64,000 nt of DNA from JAAXQD01 sp963790095 (GTDB taxonomy: Bacteria > Desulfobacterota > Desulfobacteria > Desulfobacterales > UBA11574), in NCBI GenBank assembly GCA_963790095.1, contig CAWBNO010000001.1, positions 1 to 64,000 on the forward strand, read 5' to 3'. Shown one piece after another: positions 16,787 through 26,264 of the stretch. The position numbers were made by a program, and so were the translations under genes. Below the pieces are notes generated by a model. That model saw only the letters and a list, made by a program, of their open reading frames with translations. It was not told the origin of the DNA and did not search any database. Each line of letters opens with the position of its first letter. The stretch's first letter is position 1.

Positions 16787-17914
16787 TTAACCTCTTTTCA
16801 GGCAATCGGTTACCAGATCATACAGATCTGTGATCTCTATCTCCAGATCAAATGCCTTCTTGGCACATCGGAAATGAATCTGGCATTTGGGACAGGCCGT
16901 TACTAAGGTTCCGGCACCGGTGTCGCCTGCTTCTCTGAGACGCTGCAACTGGATTTCTTTGGAACAGCCGGAACAGTTCATCCAGCCGGAAGTTCCGCAG
17001 CAGACCCCGTTTTCTCTGGAGCGCGGCATCTCTTTGAGTTCAATTCCGGGGATAGCTTCCAGAAGCCTGCGGGGGGCATCGTAGACACCTGCCATCCTGC
17101 CAAGCCGGCAGGGATCATGATAGGTCACCGCTTCTGCCTTGGATTCCGCCAGCTGGATGATACCTGCGTCTAGTTTGTCCGCTAGAAAATCGAGGATGTG
17201 GACCGGTTCAAAATCGAGTTTCCCAAAATACTTGGGATAATAATGTTTAAAGGTGTGATATCCTTCCGGACAGCTGAAAATCACCTGTTTGGCACCTGAA
17301 GAACGGATCAGATCCAGATTCAAGCCGGCCAACTGTTTGAATGTTTCCTCGTTGCCGTTCCAGAGCGCGTCATGGCCGCAACACCTTTCATTATTACTGA
17401 CCACCGGCTCCACTCCGCAGGCGTTCAAAATCTTGAGCACATTCTGTGCACCCTGAATGGACCCGGCATTAATATCCCGAAAAACAACATCAAAGTAAGG
17501 CCTGCATCCCACAAAATAAAACACATCGCCCGTTTCTTTGGTTTTTGCGTCCTTGATCCAAAAATTGCGGTTTTGCTGAACATCCTTGGTCTGGATGGAC
17601 ATAACGGCCTGCAGCATCCCATGGTGAGCCGGAACGCCGTCAAAACCGAGCAGATGGGCTTCATCACGCATCAGGCGAATGAATTCAGGAAAATTGATGT
17701 CTGCCGGACAGCGGACGCTGCACTGGGAGCACGTGAGGCAGCTCCAGATCGTATCGTCCGAAAACTCCTCCAGTTCATAAAGGGAGCGCTCTATAATCTG
17801 CCTGGGTGAAAATTCAGGGAAAACCCTGGAAACCGGACAACTTCCGGTACATACTCCGCAGTCAAGACAGTAATAGGTTTTCGTGGTCTTTACCAATTCA
17901 GCGATTGCAGTCAT
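16787..17914 (-). CDS. HdrD-like iron-sulfur protein (HdrC-HdrB fusion)
   Basis: 375 residues. Two 4Fe-4S motifs lie at the N-terminus (CLDCGVCTGSCPV and CLTCSQCSVRCPAD), as in HdrC. Two CCG-type domains follow, as in HdrB. The first has ERCCGHDAL but ends in SCPEG, lacking the last Cys; the second is complete (DPCRLG, GVCCGTSGWMNCSGC, ACPKC). By family knowledge the intact CCG domain would hold the non-cubane cluster where a disulfide or similar acceptor is reduced. The start is 27 bases after the mvhD stop, so co-transcription with hdrA and mvhD is clear. The acceptor in a sulfate reducer is not known from sequence. Confidence 0.9.
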   Translation of the reverse strand: MTAIAELVKTTKTYYCLDCGVCTGSCPVSRVFPEFSPRQIIERSLYELEEFSDDTIWSCLTCSQCSVRCPADINFPEFIRLMRDEAHLLGFDGVPAHHGMLQAVMSIQTKDVQQNRNFWIKDAKTKETGDVFYFVGCRPYFDVVFRDINAGSIQGAQNVLKILNACGVEPVVSNNERCCGHDALWNGNEETFKQLAGLNLDLIRSSGAKQVIFSCPEGYHTFKHYYPKYFGKLDFEPVHILDFLADKLDAGIIQLAESKAEAVTYHDPCRLGRMAGVYDAPRRLLEAIPGIELKEMPRSRENGVCCGTSGWMNCSGCSKEIQLQRLREAGDTGAGTLVTACPKCQIHFRCAKKAFDLEIEITDLYDLVTDCLKRG

Positions 17915-17941
17915 TCCAGTGCCTCAATTTTACGGCCCTCA

Positions 17942-18361
17942 TCAGGCCGCTTGTTTCAAGATGGACGGTCCTAAAGATTTGATCTGTTCAGTAAATTCTC
18001 TGGCAACCTCAGCAAAACGCGTGCCTTCTGCCGATGAAATCCATTCCAGGCGCAGTCTCCCAGATTCAATGCCAAGTATCCTGACCAGTTCCTGGGTCAT
18101 TGCGAACATCTTTTCGGCCTTTACATTACCATCCAGGTAATGGCAGTCGCCCAAGTGTCATCCGGCAACCAGGACACCGTCGGCACCGATTTGCAGAGCT
18201 TTGAGGATAAAATTGGGACTCACACCGCCGGAACACATCACCCGGATGATGCGCATGTTGGGCGGATATTGAAGGCGGCTGACGCCTGCCAGGTCAGCAG
18301 CTGAATAGGCACACCAGTTACAGGCAAACGCAATGATTTCCGGGTTGAATCCTTCAGCCAT
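17942..18361 (-). CDS. mvhD: MvhD-like electron-transfer subunit, selenoprotein (Sec68)
   Basis: 139 residues from ATG 18361, with AAAGGAG upstream. The frame crosses one in-frame TGA at 18158-18160: GADGVLVAG, Sec, HLGDCHYLDGN. In relatives this position is Cys or Sec. The N-terminal Cys motif FACNWCAYSAADLAG and VMCSGGV are family landmarks for the 2Fe-2S site. A hairpin 15 bases after the TGA could be the SECIS. MvhD links HdrA to a hydrogenase or other electron donor in flavin-based bifurcation. Read without Sec, the gene would appear as two fragments. Confidence 0.9.
18124..18142 (-). promoter_or_regulatory. Candidate bacterial SECIS hairpin of mvhD
   Basis: On the minus strand, CATTACC, loop TGGAT, GGTAATG form a perfect 7-bp stem starting 15 bases after the in-frame TGA. 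The loop has GG, as in known SelB-binding loops, but lacks the classical GGU. Confidence 0.6.
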
Positions 18362-18442
18362 ATCGTTATGCTCCTTTGTCGATGGTTGATTTATGATTGA
18401 CGCTTTAGAAAAACTCAATCTTCATTATACAATTGCCAATCA

Positions 18443-21400
18443 TCAATTAAAGGCGGCCTCCACCATGGTCAGCATCTTCCGGCTATCAAAATTGAAAACA
18501 GATGCTGCGCCGGTGGGGCAGGCCACGGCACATGAGCCGCAGCCCGTACAAATAGCCTGGTTAACCTCGCAGACAATACGGTCTTTATGAAATTCGATGG
18601 CCTGATAAGGGCAGGCTTCCTGACACTGCCGGCATCCCCTGCATAGCCGCGCATTGATATCAGAGACGATAGCATTGCCGAGGACCTTTTCCCGGGATAA
18701 TAGGGTGGCCGCTCGAGAAGCGGCTCCCAGACCTTGAGCGACCGCCTCATCAACAGGCTTGGGTGAATGGGCCAGACCGCAGACAAACACCCCTTTGGTT
18801 GCAAAATCGATGGGCCGAAGCTTCACATGGGCTTCGACAAAAAAGCCGTCATCATTTACCGGCACTTTGAAAAACGAAGCAACGGGATTCTCCCGAGGTG
18901 CCACAATCGGGGTTGCCAGAACCAGCAGGTCCGGTCTTACCTCAACTTCACGTTGAAGCACATAGCTGAAACACCGGACGCAAAGAGCGTTATGATCTTT
19001 GGAAACCGTCAATCCTTTATCAAAGTCATAACGAACAAAAACAACCCCTTTCTCACGGGCGTCACGATACAGCGCTTCACGCAATCCATAAGTGCGCATA
19101 TCCCTATATAAAACAAAGACATCCATTTCAGGCTTTAGCTCTTTTAACTTGAGGGCGTTTTTTACCGAGTGTGTGCAGCAGACTTTGGAGCAGTAAGGCC
19201 TTTCTTTGATCCGTGATCCGACACACTGAATGAAGACAGCCGAATCGATCTCATTTAAAGGAAGACCGTCATCGATAAATTTCCTGTCCAACTCCAGACC
19301 GGTCAGAACCTTTGGATCTTCACCGTAAAGATATTGATCCGGCTTAAATTCTTGTGCCCCGGTTGCGATAATCGCAACACCATGATCAATCACCTGTTCT
19401 TTGCCCGCTGTTACAACGCTGGTCTGAAAATTACCCACAAATCCGCCCACTTTTTTTACTTCGGTGTTTGTCAGGATTTGGATGTTTGGAACGGATTCTA
19501 TATCGCTGATGAGCCCGGCCAGTTTTTTCTGAACATCTTCGCCCGACCAGGTTTCATAAAGGTTTAAAGCCTGTCCGCCCAGGGCTTCGCTTTTTTCAAC
19601 AAGATAGGTGAGATATCCCTGCTGCGCCAGATTCCTTGCCGCGGTAATTCCGGAAAGACCGCCGCCAATGACCAGGGCGGACCGGTTCATTTCAATTTCA
19701 GGGTCGGGAAGCGGCTGAAGCAGACCCACTTTGGACACCGCCATGCGCAAGAGACTTTTGGCCTTTTCGGTGGCTTCCTCCCTTTCGCTACTGTGTACCC
19801 AGGAACATTGATTGCGGATGTTTGCCATTTCAAAGAGATATTTATTTATGCCGGCATTGAGCACCGTTTCTTGAAAAAGAGGTTCGTGGGTACGCGGCGT
19901 ACACGCAGCCACAACAATCCGATTCAATTTTTGTTCTTTAATGATCTGGGTTATCTGTTCCTGGGTATCCTGAGAGCAGCTGAAAAGATTATCCTCAGCG
20001 AAAACGACGTTCGGCAGGGTTCTGGCATATTCAACGACTTGTGGAACCTCTAAAAAACCGGCGATGTTGGTCCCGCAGTTACACACAAATACACCGATCC
20101 GCGGGGGCTCTCCCCGCACATCAATCTCTTCGGGGGCTTCTTTGGTTCGTACCATGGACCCGCGGGACTCGGCCAGAGTACTTTCCACCATGGCTGCAGA
20201 AGCACTCGATTCGATGACCGATTGAGGGATGTCCTTTGGGCTTTCAAAGGTGCCGCATACAAAAATACCGGGTTTTGAAGTCTGAACAGGTTCAAAGCTG
20301 CTGGTCAGGGCGTGCTGATACTGATCGAGTTCGACACCCAGTTTGCGGGCCAGGCCCAGCGCTTCCTTTGATACGGCAAAGCCCACGGACAGGACAACGA
20401 TATCAAACGTTTCTTCAATCCGCCGACCCGCTTCGTCTGTGTAGCGGATGAGCAGATTGCCCGCATCTTCGTCAGGGTGAATCGTGCTGATTTTTGATTT
20501 CAGAAATCGCACGCCCACCTCTTGGGCCCGGTTATAGTATCGCTCGAAATCTTTTCCATGAGTCCGTATATCAATATAAAATATGGCGGTATCCAGCCCC
20601 CCCTTCCGGTGCTCTTTGGCGATAATAGCCTCTTTTATGGCGTAGGTACAACAGACCCCTGAACAGTAGGGTTGTGATCCTGGATGGACATCCCTTGAAC
20701 CCACACACTGAATCCAGGCAATTTTCTGCGGTTCTTTATGATCGGAAGGTCTTACCAGATGTCCGCTGAAAGGTCCGGTTGCAGATAGGATGCGCTCAAA
20801 TTCCAGGTTAGTAACGATATTCGGTGATTTTTTGTAACCATAGGTATCGTAAACAGCAGGATCATACACCGTACAGCCGGGTGCTATCAGCACCGCACCT
20901 GCATTTATGGTTAATTCCCGGGGTTGATCCTCAAAATTAATGGCGCCAGCAGGACAGAATTTCTCACAGGCCTTGCATTTACCCTTTTTAAAATAGATAC
21001 AATTTTCATCAATGGCGTACTTTAAAGGGACCGCCTGTTCGTATTTCACATAGATCGACTTGCGCTTGGCAAGACCGGCGTCAAATTCATTTGTCACTTT
21101 TTTGGGACACTTTTCAGCACAAATACCACAGGCAATACATTTATCCATGTCAACATACCGGGGGTGTTGTAAGACCTTGATTTCATAGTTTCCTTCCTCC
21201 CCGGAAATGCTCTGCACTTCTGACAAGGTCAAAAGCTCAATGTTAAAATGCCGGCCGACCTCGACCAGTTTAGGTGAGATGATTCACATGGAACAGTCAT
21301 TGGTGGGAAAGGTCTTGTCCAGTTGAGCCATGACGCCTCCTATGGAGGAGGACCTTTCCACAAGGTAGACAAAAAAGCCTGAGTCGGCCAGATCCAGAGC

Positions 21401-21460
21401 AGCCTGCATGCCGGCTATCCCACCACCGACAACCATTACCGAACCGCTTTTTTGAGCCAT
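18443..21460 (-). CDS. hdrA: HdrA, heterodisulfide reductase subunit A, selenoprotein (Sec59)
   Basis: About 1,005 residues from ATG 21460 (AAAGGAAAAG upstream). An in-frame TGA at 21284-21286 encodes Sec59: TFPTNDCSM, Sec, IISPKLVEVGRH. After it come ferredoxin motifs (CIACGICAEKCP near residue 108; CKACEKFCP), a full HdrA core (GVFVCNCGTNIAG, VVAACTPRTHEPLF), a second FAD-binding fold near residue 600 (ALVIGGGLSGITAARNL), and C-terminal ferredoxin motifs (CRGCRQCQEACP, CTGCGSCAVACP). The protein is thus a double-module HdrA. By family knowledge it is the flavin-bifurcating hub. It is the first gene of the operon hdrA, mvhD, hdrD-like, hdrA2. Confidence 0.93.
21251..21268 (-). promoter_or_regulatory. 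Candidate bacterial SECIS hairpin of hdrA
   Basis: On the minus strand, CTGGTC, loop GAGGTC, GGCCGG form a 6-bp stem with G-U pairs, starting 15 bases after the TGA. The loop AGGUC resembles that of E. coli fdhF. Confidence 0.65.
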
Positions 21461-22026
21461 TTTACTTTTCCTTTGTTCCTTTTTGTAATATCTTAGGTCT
21501 ATGAAAATATCAGCGCAATTGGCCTCACGGCTTTTCCGGCCCTGTTCCGGAAGTTCCTTAGAAAAGGATCCTATCATATGTTCAATATTTTTCGAAGACC
21601 ACGGTTTGCTCCGCGTATCCGAAACCAATACCTCACGACGGATAACGCCGAATTGAGTTTTGACTCGATTCGATTATCATTTTCATGAAGTTGATTATCG
21701 GTTTTAGCGGAAAGCAGGTCCGGATGAGACGTCCACGTTTAACAGGTAGAAAAGATTAGAAATCAACTTCTATAAATATAAAAGATGTATTAAATTTTTT
21801 GTCAAGAATTAATCCTGACGGTTTCGTGAAAAATCCATTTTACTTGTTCCGTGAACAATTTTTGGATTGCAACATAATAGAATGCGAAACTTGGCACGTG
21901 TTCAGGGGGTGCCCTCCCTGAACACGTACGAAACTTGAGATTGATCTATTTGGCCTTCGGTGGTAAAAGCTTGGTCTATCTTCCGCCGATGACTGAAAGG
22001 GGGATTTCGTATCAAGAGGATTAATC
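21461..22026. other. 566-bp AT-rich intergenic region between divergent genes
   Basis: It should contain the promoters of the Hdr operon (left) and the TatD-like gene (right). Besides the hairpin repeat at 21896-21927 I see no gene or riboswitch. Confidence 0.5.
21896..21927. repeat. 12-bp perfect inverted repeat
   Basis: ACGTGTTCAGGG, an 8-base loop, CCCTGAACACGT. There is no T-run after either arm, so a terminator is unlikely. The arm CCCTGAACAC recurs in the dispersed repeats at 32146 and 61839. Confidence 0.75.
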
Positions 22027-22809
22027 ATGAAACTGTTTGACAGCCACTGCCATCTGGATGACCGGGCATATGACGACGATATCGATGACGTCGTCCATCG
22101 TATGCACGCCGCCGGTGTTGCGTCGGCCATGATCGTTGGAACAAACCTGCAGCGTTCCATCAAGGCCGTTTCCTTGGCAGAATCCTTTTCAGAGCTATAT
22201 GCTTCCGTAGGCGTTCATCCCCACGCTGCAAAAAGCTGCAGCGAAGAAACGCTCGAAGATCTTAAAAACCTTGTCAAGAAATTTAGAGTGCATGCCTGGG
22301 GAGAGATCGGTCTCGATTTTAACCGAATGTTCTCTCCGAGAAAAGATCAGGAAAAGTGGCTAATCCGGCAGCTTGATGTTGCCGATGAATTGGATCTGCC
22401 GGTTATATTTCACGAGCGCGACACCAACGGTCGTTTGGTCGAGATCCTAAAAACGCATTTCAACAAAGGCCGAAACGGGGTTATTCACTGTTTTAGCGGG
22501 GATCGGAATGAGTTGGAACAGTATCTCCATATGGGCCTTTATATCGGCATCACCGGCATTGTCACCATCAAAGGGCGTGGCGCGGAGTTGCGCAAGCTTG
22601 TACCCTTCATTCCGGTGGACCGCATCCTTGTTGAAACCGACGCCCCTTATCTAACACCGGCCCCTGAAAAAAACCACATCCGCCGCAACGAACCAGCCTT
22701 TGTCCGGTCTGTTTTGCTTGAACTGGCAGAAATAAAAAAAGAAGATCCCGTCCATCTTGCCGACAAGATCTGGAATAACACCTGTTGCCTGTACAATGTC
22801 CGGTTTTAG
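22027..22809 (+). CDS. TatD-family metal-dependent hydrolase
   Basis: 260 residues, start ATG 22027 with AGAGGA. Metal-binding motifs of the TatD deoxyribonuclease family are in place: DSHCHLDD (two His), GEIGLDF (Glu), IFHERD (His), VIHCFSGD (His) and VETDAPYL (Asp). Family members are 3'-5' exonucleases or DNases involved in DNA repair and quality control. The length is normal and the gene stands alone between the Hdr operon and a convergent lipoprotein gene. The in vivo substrate cannot be told from sequence. Confidence 0.9.
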   Translation: MKLFDSHCHLDDRAYDDDIDDVVHRMHAAGVASAMIVGTNLQRSIKAVSLAESFSELYASVGVHPHAAKSCSEETLEDLKNLVKKFRVHAWGEIGLDFNRMFSPRKDQEKWLIRQLDVADELDLPVIFHERDTNGRLVEILKTHFNKGRNGVIHCFSGDRNELEQYLHMGLYIGITGIVTIKGRGAELRKLVPFIPVDRILVETDAPYLTPAPEKNHIRRNEPAFVRSVLLELAEIKKEDPVHLADKIWNNTCCLYNVRF

Positions 22810-22966
22810 TGGGCATCGGGAAGTCCCATGCCCACCCCTGCGTTACCGGCTGCCTTAAAGTTTTTTTCCCGCGATTCGGGCTTGCTCGGACGCCACAGTT
22901 TGCCTTCCCCCGAGAATCCATCCGACTGGTTTCGAAAATCGCAACCAAGACACAATTGTCCCAGAA

Positions 22967-23533
22967 TCACCGGTAGAAATGGTGTGGATGACGGTAATGA
23001 CCATGGCCGTAAGGTCGTCCATAGTAAAAGGAAAAGTGAGGTACAACCGGCCATCCCAACCATCCGTAGTAATACGCGGGCGGCGGCGGTGGGGGAGGGG
23101 CGTAATACCGGACCCGGGGCGCCGGAGAGCTGCAGACTTCTTCGACGGTCTCCTTTACCAGCTTGCCATTCTCCCAAACCCGCTTCCGCACTTTCTGACA
23201 ATTGGAATCATCGGTTTCTTCGGGAATGGCCTCAACAGCGCGTCCGTTTTTGTCATAATAAATTACCGGCTTGCCATACTGCGCCGCTTCCCTGGCTGCC
23301 TGGTAATCTTGATCTGCCGCATTGCCCACCAGGGCGCCCAAAATGGTTCCTGCGGCCAGTCCGATTAAAGTACTCTCCGTATTGCCTCCAATGGCCTGGC
23401 CGATGAGCGCGCCCATGCCCGCACCGACAGCAGCCCCTTTCTGGGTATTGTATCGGTCAGGGGGATAGTGGGCACAGGATACCAGGAAACAGGATAACGT
23501 CATTGCTATTATAATTAAATGATATTTCTTCAT
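22967..23533 (-). CDS. Glycine-zipper lipoprotein
   Basis: 188 residues from ATG 23533 with GGAGGG upstream. A lipoprotein signal peptide is clear (LIIIAMTLSCFLVSC, with acylated Cys at the end). A glycine-zipper membrane segment follows (GAAVGAGMGALIGQAIGG, then LIGLAAGTILGALVGNAA), as in outer-membrane SlyB/YMGG-type proteins. The C-terminal half holds a Pro/Tyr-rich stretch (about eight Pro in a row) and a His/Tyr/Gly-rich tail. It is probably anchored in the outer membrane. The role is unknown; structural or stress-related functions are suggested for relatives. Confidence 0.8.
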   Translation of the reverse strand: MKKYHLIIIAMTLSCFLVSCAHYPPDRYNTQKGAAVGAGMGALIGQAIGGNTESTLIGLAAGTILGALVGNAADQDYQAAREAAQYGKPVIYYDKNGRAVEAIPEETDDSNCQKVRKRVWENGKLVKETVEEVCSSPAPRVRYYAPPPPPPPAYYYGWLGWPVVPHFSFYYGRPYGHGHYRHPHHFYR

Positions 23534-23844
23534 TTTTCCCTCCAATGAACCATCCGGTCTTTTTGGCCGTTTTCAGACTGTTTAGGGGGTATTCACATAA
23601 AATCCATGTCGCGATCATCACATGGCGATCATTTTCATGAATGACAACCCTTTTTAATCTTAGGGTTTTTTTTCCTTTGTAATTAGACGTCCGAGGGCAA
23701 AAAAAGTTTACCCACGAGATAGTAGGTGGAGATAATTTGCCGTTACGGACAGATCGGCATTTAGAACTGAGGAATACCATCGTTCAGATTTCGCGTTGCC
23801 AGCTGAGGCTATTAAGGGGAAATCAGAAGTTGCTCTGTTTCTGG
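23534..23844. other. Intergenic region of about 310 bp
   Basis: No convincing gene is seen. The region lies upstream of the lipoprotein gene and downstream of the tRNA terminator, both on the minus strand, so it should carry the lipoprotein promoter. Confidence 0.45.
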
Positions 23845-23883
23845 AAATAAAAAGGCTGTAAGAACGGGTGCGCTCTTACAGCC
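23845..23883 (-). terminator. Rho-independent terminator of tRNA-Asn
   Basis: On the minus strand, GGCTGTAAGA, a 10-base loop and TCTTACAGCC form a perfect 10-bp stem followed by TTTTTATTT, ten bases after the tRNA 3' end. Confidence 0.88.
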
Positions 23884-23892
23884 GTAAATTGT

Positions 23893-23968
23893 TGGCTCCC
23901 CAGCACGGACTCGAACCGCGGACCCGATGGTTAACAGCCATCTGCTCTGCCAACTGAGCTACTGGGGA
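23893..23968 (-). tRNA. tRNA-Asn (anticodon GTT)
   Basis: A full cloverleaf is readable on the minus strand: acceptor TCCCCAG / CTGGGGA, D-arm AGCTCAGTTGGCAGAGC, anticodon loop CTGTTAA with GTT, T-loop GGTTCGAGTCC. The 3' CCA is encoded. A strong terminator follows at once. Confidence 0.96.
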
Positions 23969-24273
23969 TCAATTGGAACATTTTCGAATAGTAAAAAATT
24001 TATATCAAGTCAAGCAAAAATTCAATAAGTTTCTTGGGGATTTTTACCGGGGGGATCAATATGAGGGTGTTATTCTTAACCGTACAGAATTTCTATGTTT
24101 TTCTATTCGGTTGCCACCCAATTCGGCCTTTTTGGGCTAAAATCCAACCTATAAACAAGCAGAGGCCGCCGAAGGAGCCCCGCGCCCCAGGGTCAAAACC
24201 CAGAAGAAGTTTTTTAATCTTCAAATTTTACGGGCACCGGCTTCGTCCGGATATTTCACTTGCAGGACGATTG
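23969..24273. other. 305-bp region between aspS and tRNA-Asn
   Basis: A short plus-strand open frame exists but lacks a ribosome binding site and domain. The region should hold the tRNA promoter on the minus strand. Nothing else was recognised. Confidence 0.45.
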
Positions 24274-26055
24274 TTATAGCTTCTTGATCTTCAATGAAAG
24301 CTCGTCGAGCTGGACCTTGCTGACACCTGACGGCGCATTGGTCAGGAGACACGCTGCTTTTTGGGTTTTTGGAAAAGCGATGACATCCCGGATCGAAGGC
24401 TGTCCGCAGAGAATCATGGCGAGGCGATCGAACCCCAGGGCGATTCCGCCATGGGGCGGTGCCCCTGAATCGAGGGCTGACAGCAAAAATCCGAATTTTT
24501 CTTCATAGGTTTCCCGATCCATTCCCAGGGCTGCAAACACCCGTTCCTGAAGTTCCCGCTGGTGGATACGGATGCTTCCGCCGCCGATTTCCGAACCGTT
24601 CAACACCAGGTCATAGGCTCTGGATCTTACAGAAAGGGGGTCATCTTCCAGGAGGCCGTAATCTTCTTCGAGAGGGGCCGTGAACGGATGGTGCAATGCC
24701 TGGTTCCGGCCTTCGTTTTCATCAAATTCCAGCAATGGAAACCGGGTGACCCAGACAAAACTGAAGCTGTCTTCCTGGATCAGTCCGAGCTTTTTCCCCA
24801 GAAAGTTTCGAAGCTGCCCCAGGGCCTCGTTGGTGATCTTTGGTTGGTCGGCAACAAAAAAGACAAGATCCCCGGGCTGCATATGGATCCGCTGTGCAAG
24901 GGCCTGTTTCTCATCGTCGGTGAAGAATTTTGCAATGGGGGATTGCCATGAATCTTCGCGTACCTTGATCCATGCCAGTCCCTTTGCCCGGTAAACAGTG
25001 ACGAATTCCGTCAAATCATCGATCTCTTTTCGTGTAAAATCGATGCAGCCTTTGGCATTTATCGCCTTAACGATGCCGCCTTTTTTAACGGCATCGGAGA
25101 AGACCTTGAACCCTGCTTTCTCCACAATGTCTGAAATATCAATAAGCTCAAGGTCAAATCGAATATCGGGCTTATCCAACCCGAAACGGCCAACGGCATC
25201 ATCATAAGAGAGGCGCGGGAAGGGTGTTTGAAGGTCTTTCTCCAGAAGGTCCCTAAAGAGGTTGACCATCATGTTTTCTGTAATTTCCATCACATCGTCT
25301 TCCCCGACAAAAGACATTTCCATGTCGATCTGGGTGAACTCCGGCTGGCGGTCCGCTCTGAGATCTTCGTCTCGGAAACATTTGACAATCTGGTAGTACC
25401 GGTCAAACCCGGAAATCATCAGCAGCTGTTTGAAAATCTGTGGAGACTGGGGCAGGGCGTAAAACATCCCCGAATTAACCCGACTGGGCACAAGATAGTC
25501 CCTTGCGCCTTCGGGGGTGCTGCGGGTGAGCACCGGCGTTTCAGTATCGATAAATCCATGGTCGTTTAGATACTGTCGTATAAGGGTGGCAGCCCTGTGC
25601 CGGGTGATGAGGTTTTTTTGTAAAAGTGGTCGCCTCAGATCGATATGACGGAATTTCAGCCGAATATTTTCCGAAACATCCACATGGTCTTCAATCATAA
25701 ACGGCGGCGTTTCAGCGGCATTTAATATTTTAAGTTCTGTGGCAAACACCTCTATCTCACCGGTTTTGAGCTTGGGGTTGGTCATCCCTTCCAGTCTTTT
25801 TTTAACATTCCCCCGGATACCGATGACATATTCGCTCCGGATGACATGGGCCTTTGCATGAACGGTGGGACTGACTTCAGGGTTGAAGACAACCTGGGTG
25901 AGACCATTTTTGTCCCGCAGGTCAATGAAAATGACCCCGCCATGATCCCTTCGGCGCTGTACCCATCCCATCAGGACCACTTCTGTGTCCACATTTTCCA
26001 CACCCAGTTCGCAGCAGGAATGGGTCTTCCTCATATTACCAAGTTTATCTAACAA
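24274..26055 (-). CDS. aspS: Aspartyl-tRNA synthetase, probably non-discriminating
   Basis: 593 residues from a TTG at 26055 (AAGGAA upstream); an ATG seven codons in (26034) is the alternative. The order is standard for bacterial AspRS: N-terminal OB-fold anticodon domain, class II motif 1, motif 2 (FRDEDLRADRQPEFTQID), the GAD insertion, and motif 3 (GGIALGFDRLAMIL). Counting from the second start, residue 31 is His (RRRDH) and residue 83 is Gly (RLEG). In Pseudomonas AspRS these residues go with charging of both tRNA-Asp and tRNA-Asn. The enzyme therefore probably makes Asp-tRNA-Asn for a GatCAB amidotransferase. It is the last gene of an operon with hisS, and tRNA-Asn lies downstream. Confidence 0.95.
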   Translation of the reverse strand: MLDKLGNMRKTHSCCELGVENVDTEVVLMGWVQRRRDHGGVIFIDLRDKNGLTQVVFNPEVSPTVHAKAHVIRSEYVIGIRGNVKKRLEGMTNPKLKTGEIEVFATELKILNAAETPPFMIEDHVDVSENIRLKFRHIDLRRPLLQKNLITRHRAATLIRQYLNDHGFIDTETPVLTRSTPEGARDYLVPSRVNSGMFYALPQSPQIFKQLLMISGFDRYYQIVKCFRDEDLRADRQPEFTQIDMEMSFVGEDDVMEITENMMVNLFRDLLEKDLQTPFPRLSYDDAVGRFGLDKPDIRFDLELIDISDIVEKAGFKVFSDAVKKGGIVKAINAKGCIDFTRKEIDDLTEFVTVYRAKGLAWIKVREDSWQSPIAKFFTDDEKQALAQRIHMQPGDLVFFVADQPKITNEALGQLRNFLGKKLGLIQEDSFSFVWVTRFPLLEFDENEGRNQALHHPFTAPLEEDYGLLEDDPLSVRSRAYDLVLNGSEIGGGSIRIHQRELQERVFAALGMDRETYEEKFGFLLSALDSGAPPHGGIALGFDRLAMILCGQPSIRDVIAFPKTQKAACLLTNAPSGVSKVQLDELSLKIKKL

Positions 26056-26148
26056 TGGAAATAATTCCTTAATTTAAACCTCTTAAAAATTATACAACTT
26101 AACGAAATAACTAATCTTTTATTGTCAACCTGTCTATGGCGTCAGAAC

Positions 26149-26264
26149 GGAATAATGGAATGCCGGAATATTGGGGTAAGAGCTGAAATAAACCATATTA
26201 ATTATGAAAAACACCCTTCCTTCAACTTCGTTCAGGACAAGCTCACCCATCATTCCATTATTCC
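26149..26264. repeat. 14-bp inverted repeat pair bounding the hisS-aspS spacer
   Basis: GGAATAATGGAATG (26149-26162) and its exact reverse complement CATTCCATTATTCC (26251-26264) lie about 90 bases apart. The right copy contains the hisS stop codon. The segment may be a small inserted element or its scar. Confidence 0.6.

Noticed and set aside
16258..16833. A 191-residue Lsr2 fusion protein across the join
   Set aside because: The C-terminal half is only the reverse strand of HdrA. It is a chimeric reading.
18158..18160. Reading mvhD as two separate small genes
   Set aside because: The TGA lies at a known Cys/Sec site, both parts are in one frame and both match one family.
21284..21286. Reading hdrA as truncated by a nonsense mutation
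   Set aside because: The frame continues in conserved HdrA sequence for over 900 residues, with a plausible SECIS hairpin.
21896..21927. Terminator
   Set aside because: The stem is strong, but neither arm is followed by a T-run and its tail recurs in dispersed repeats.
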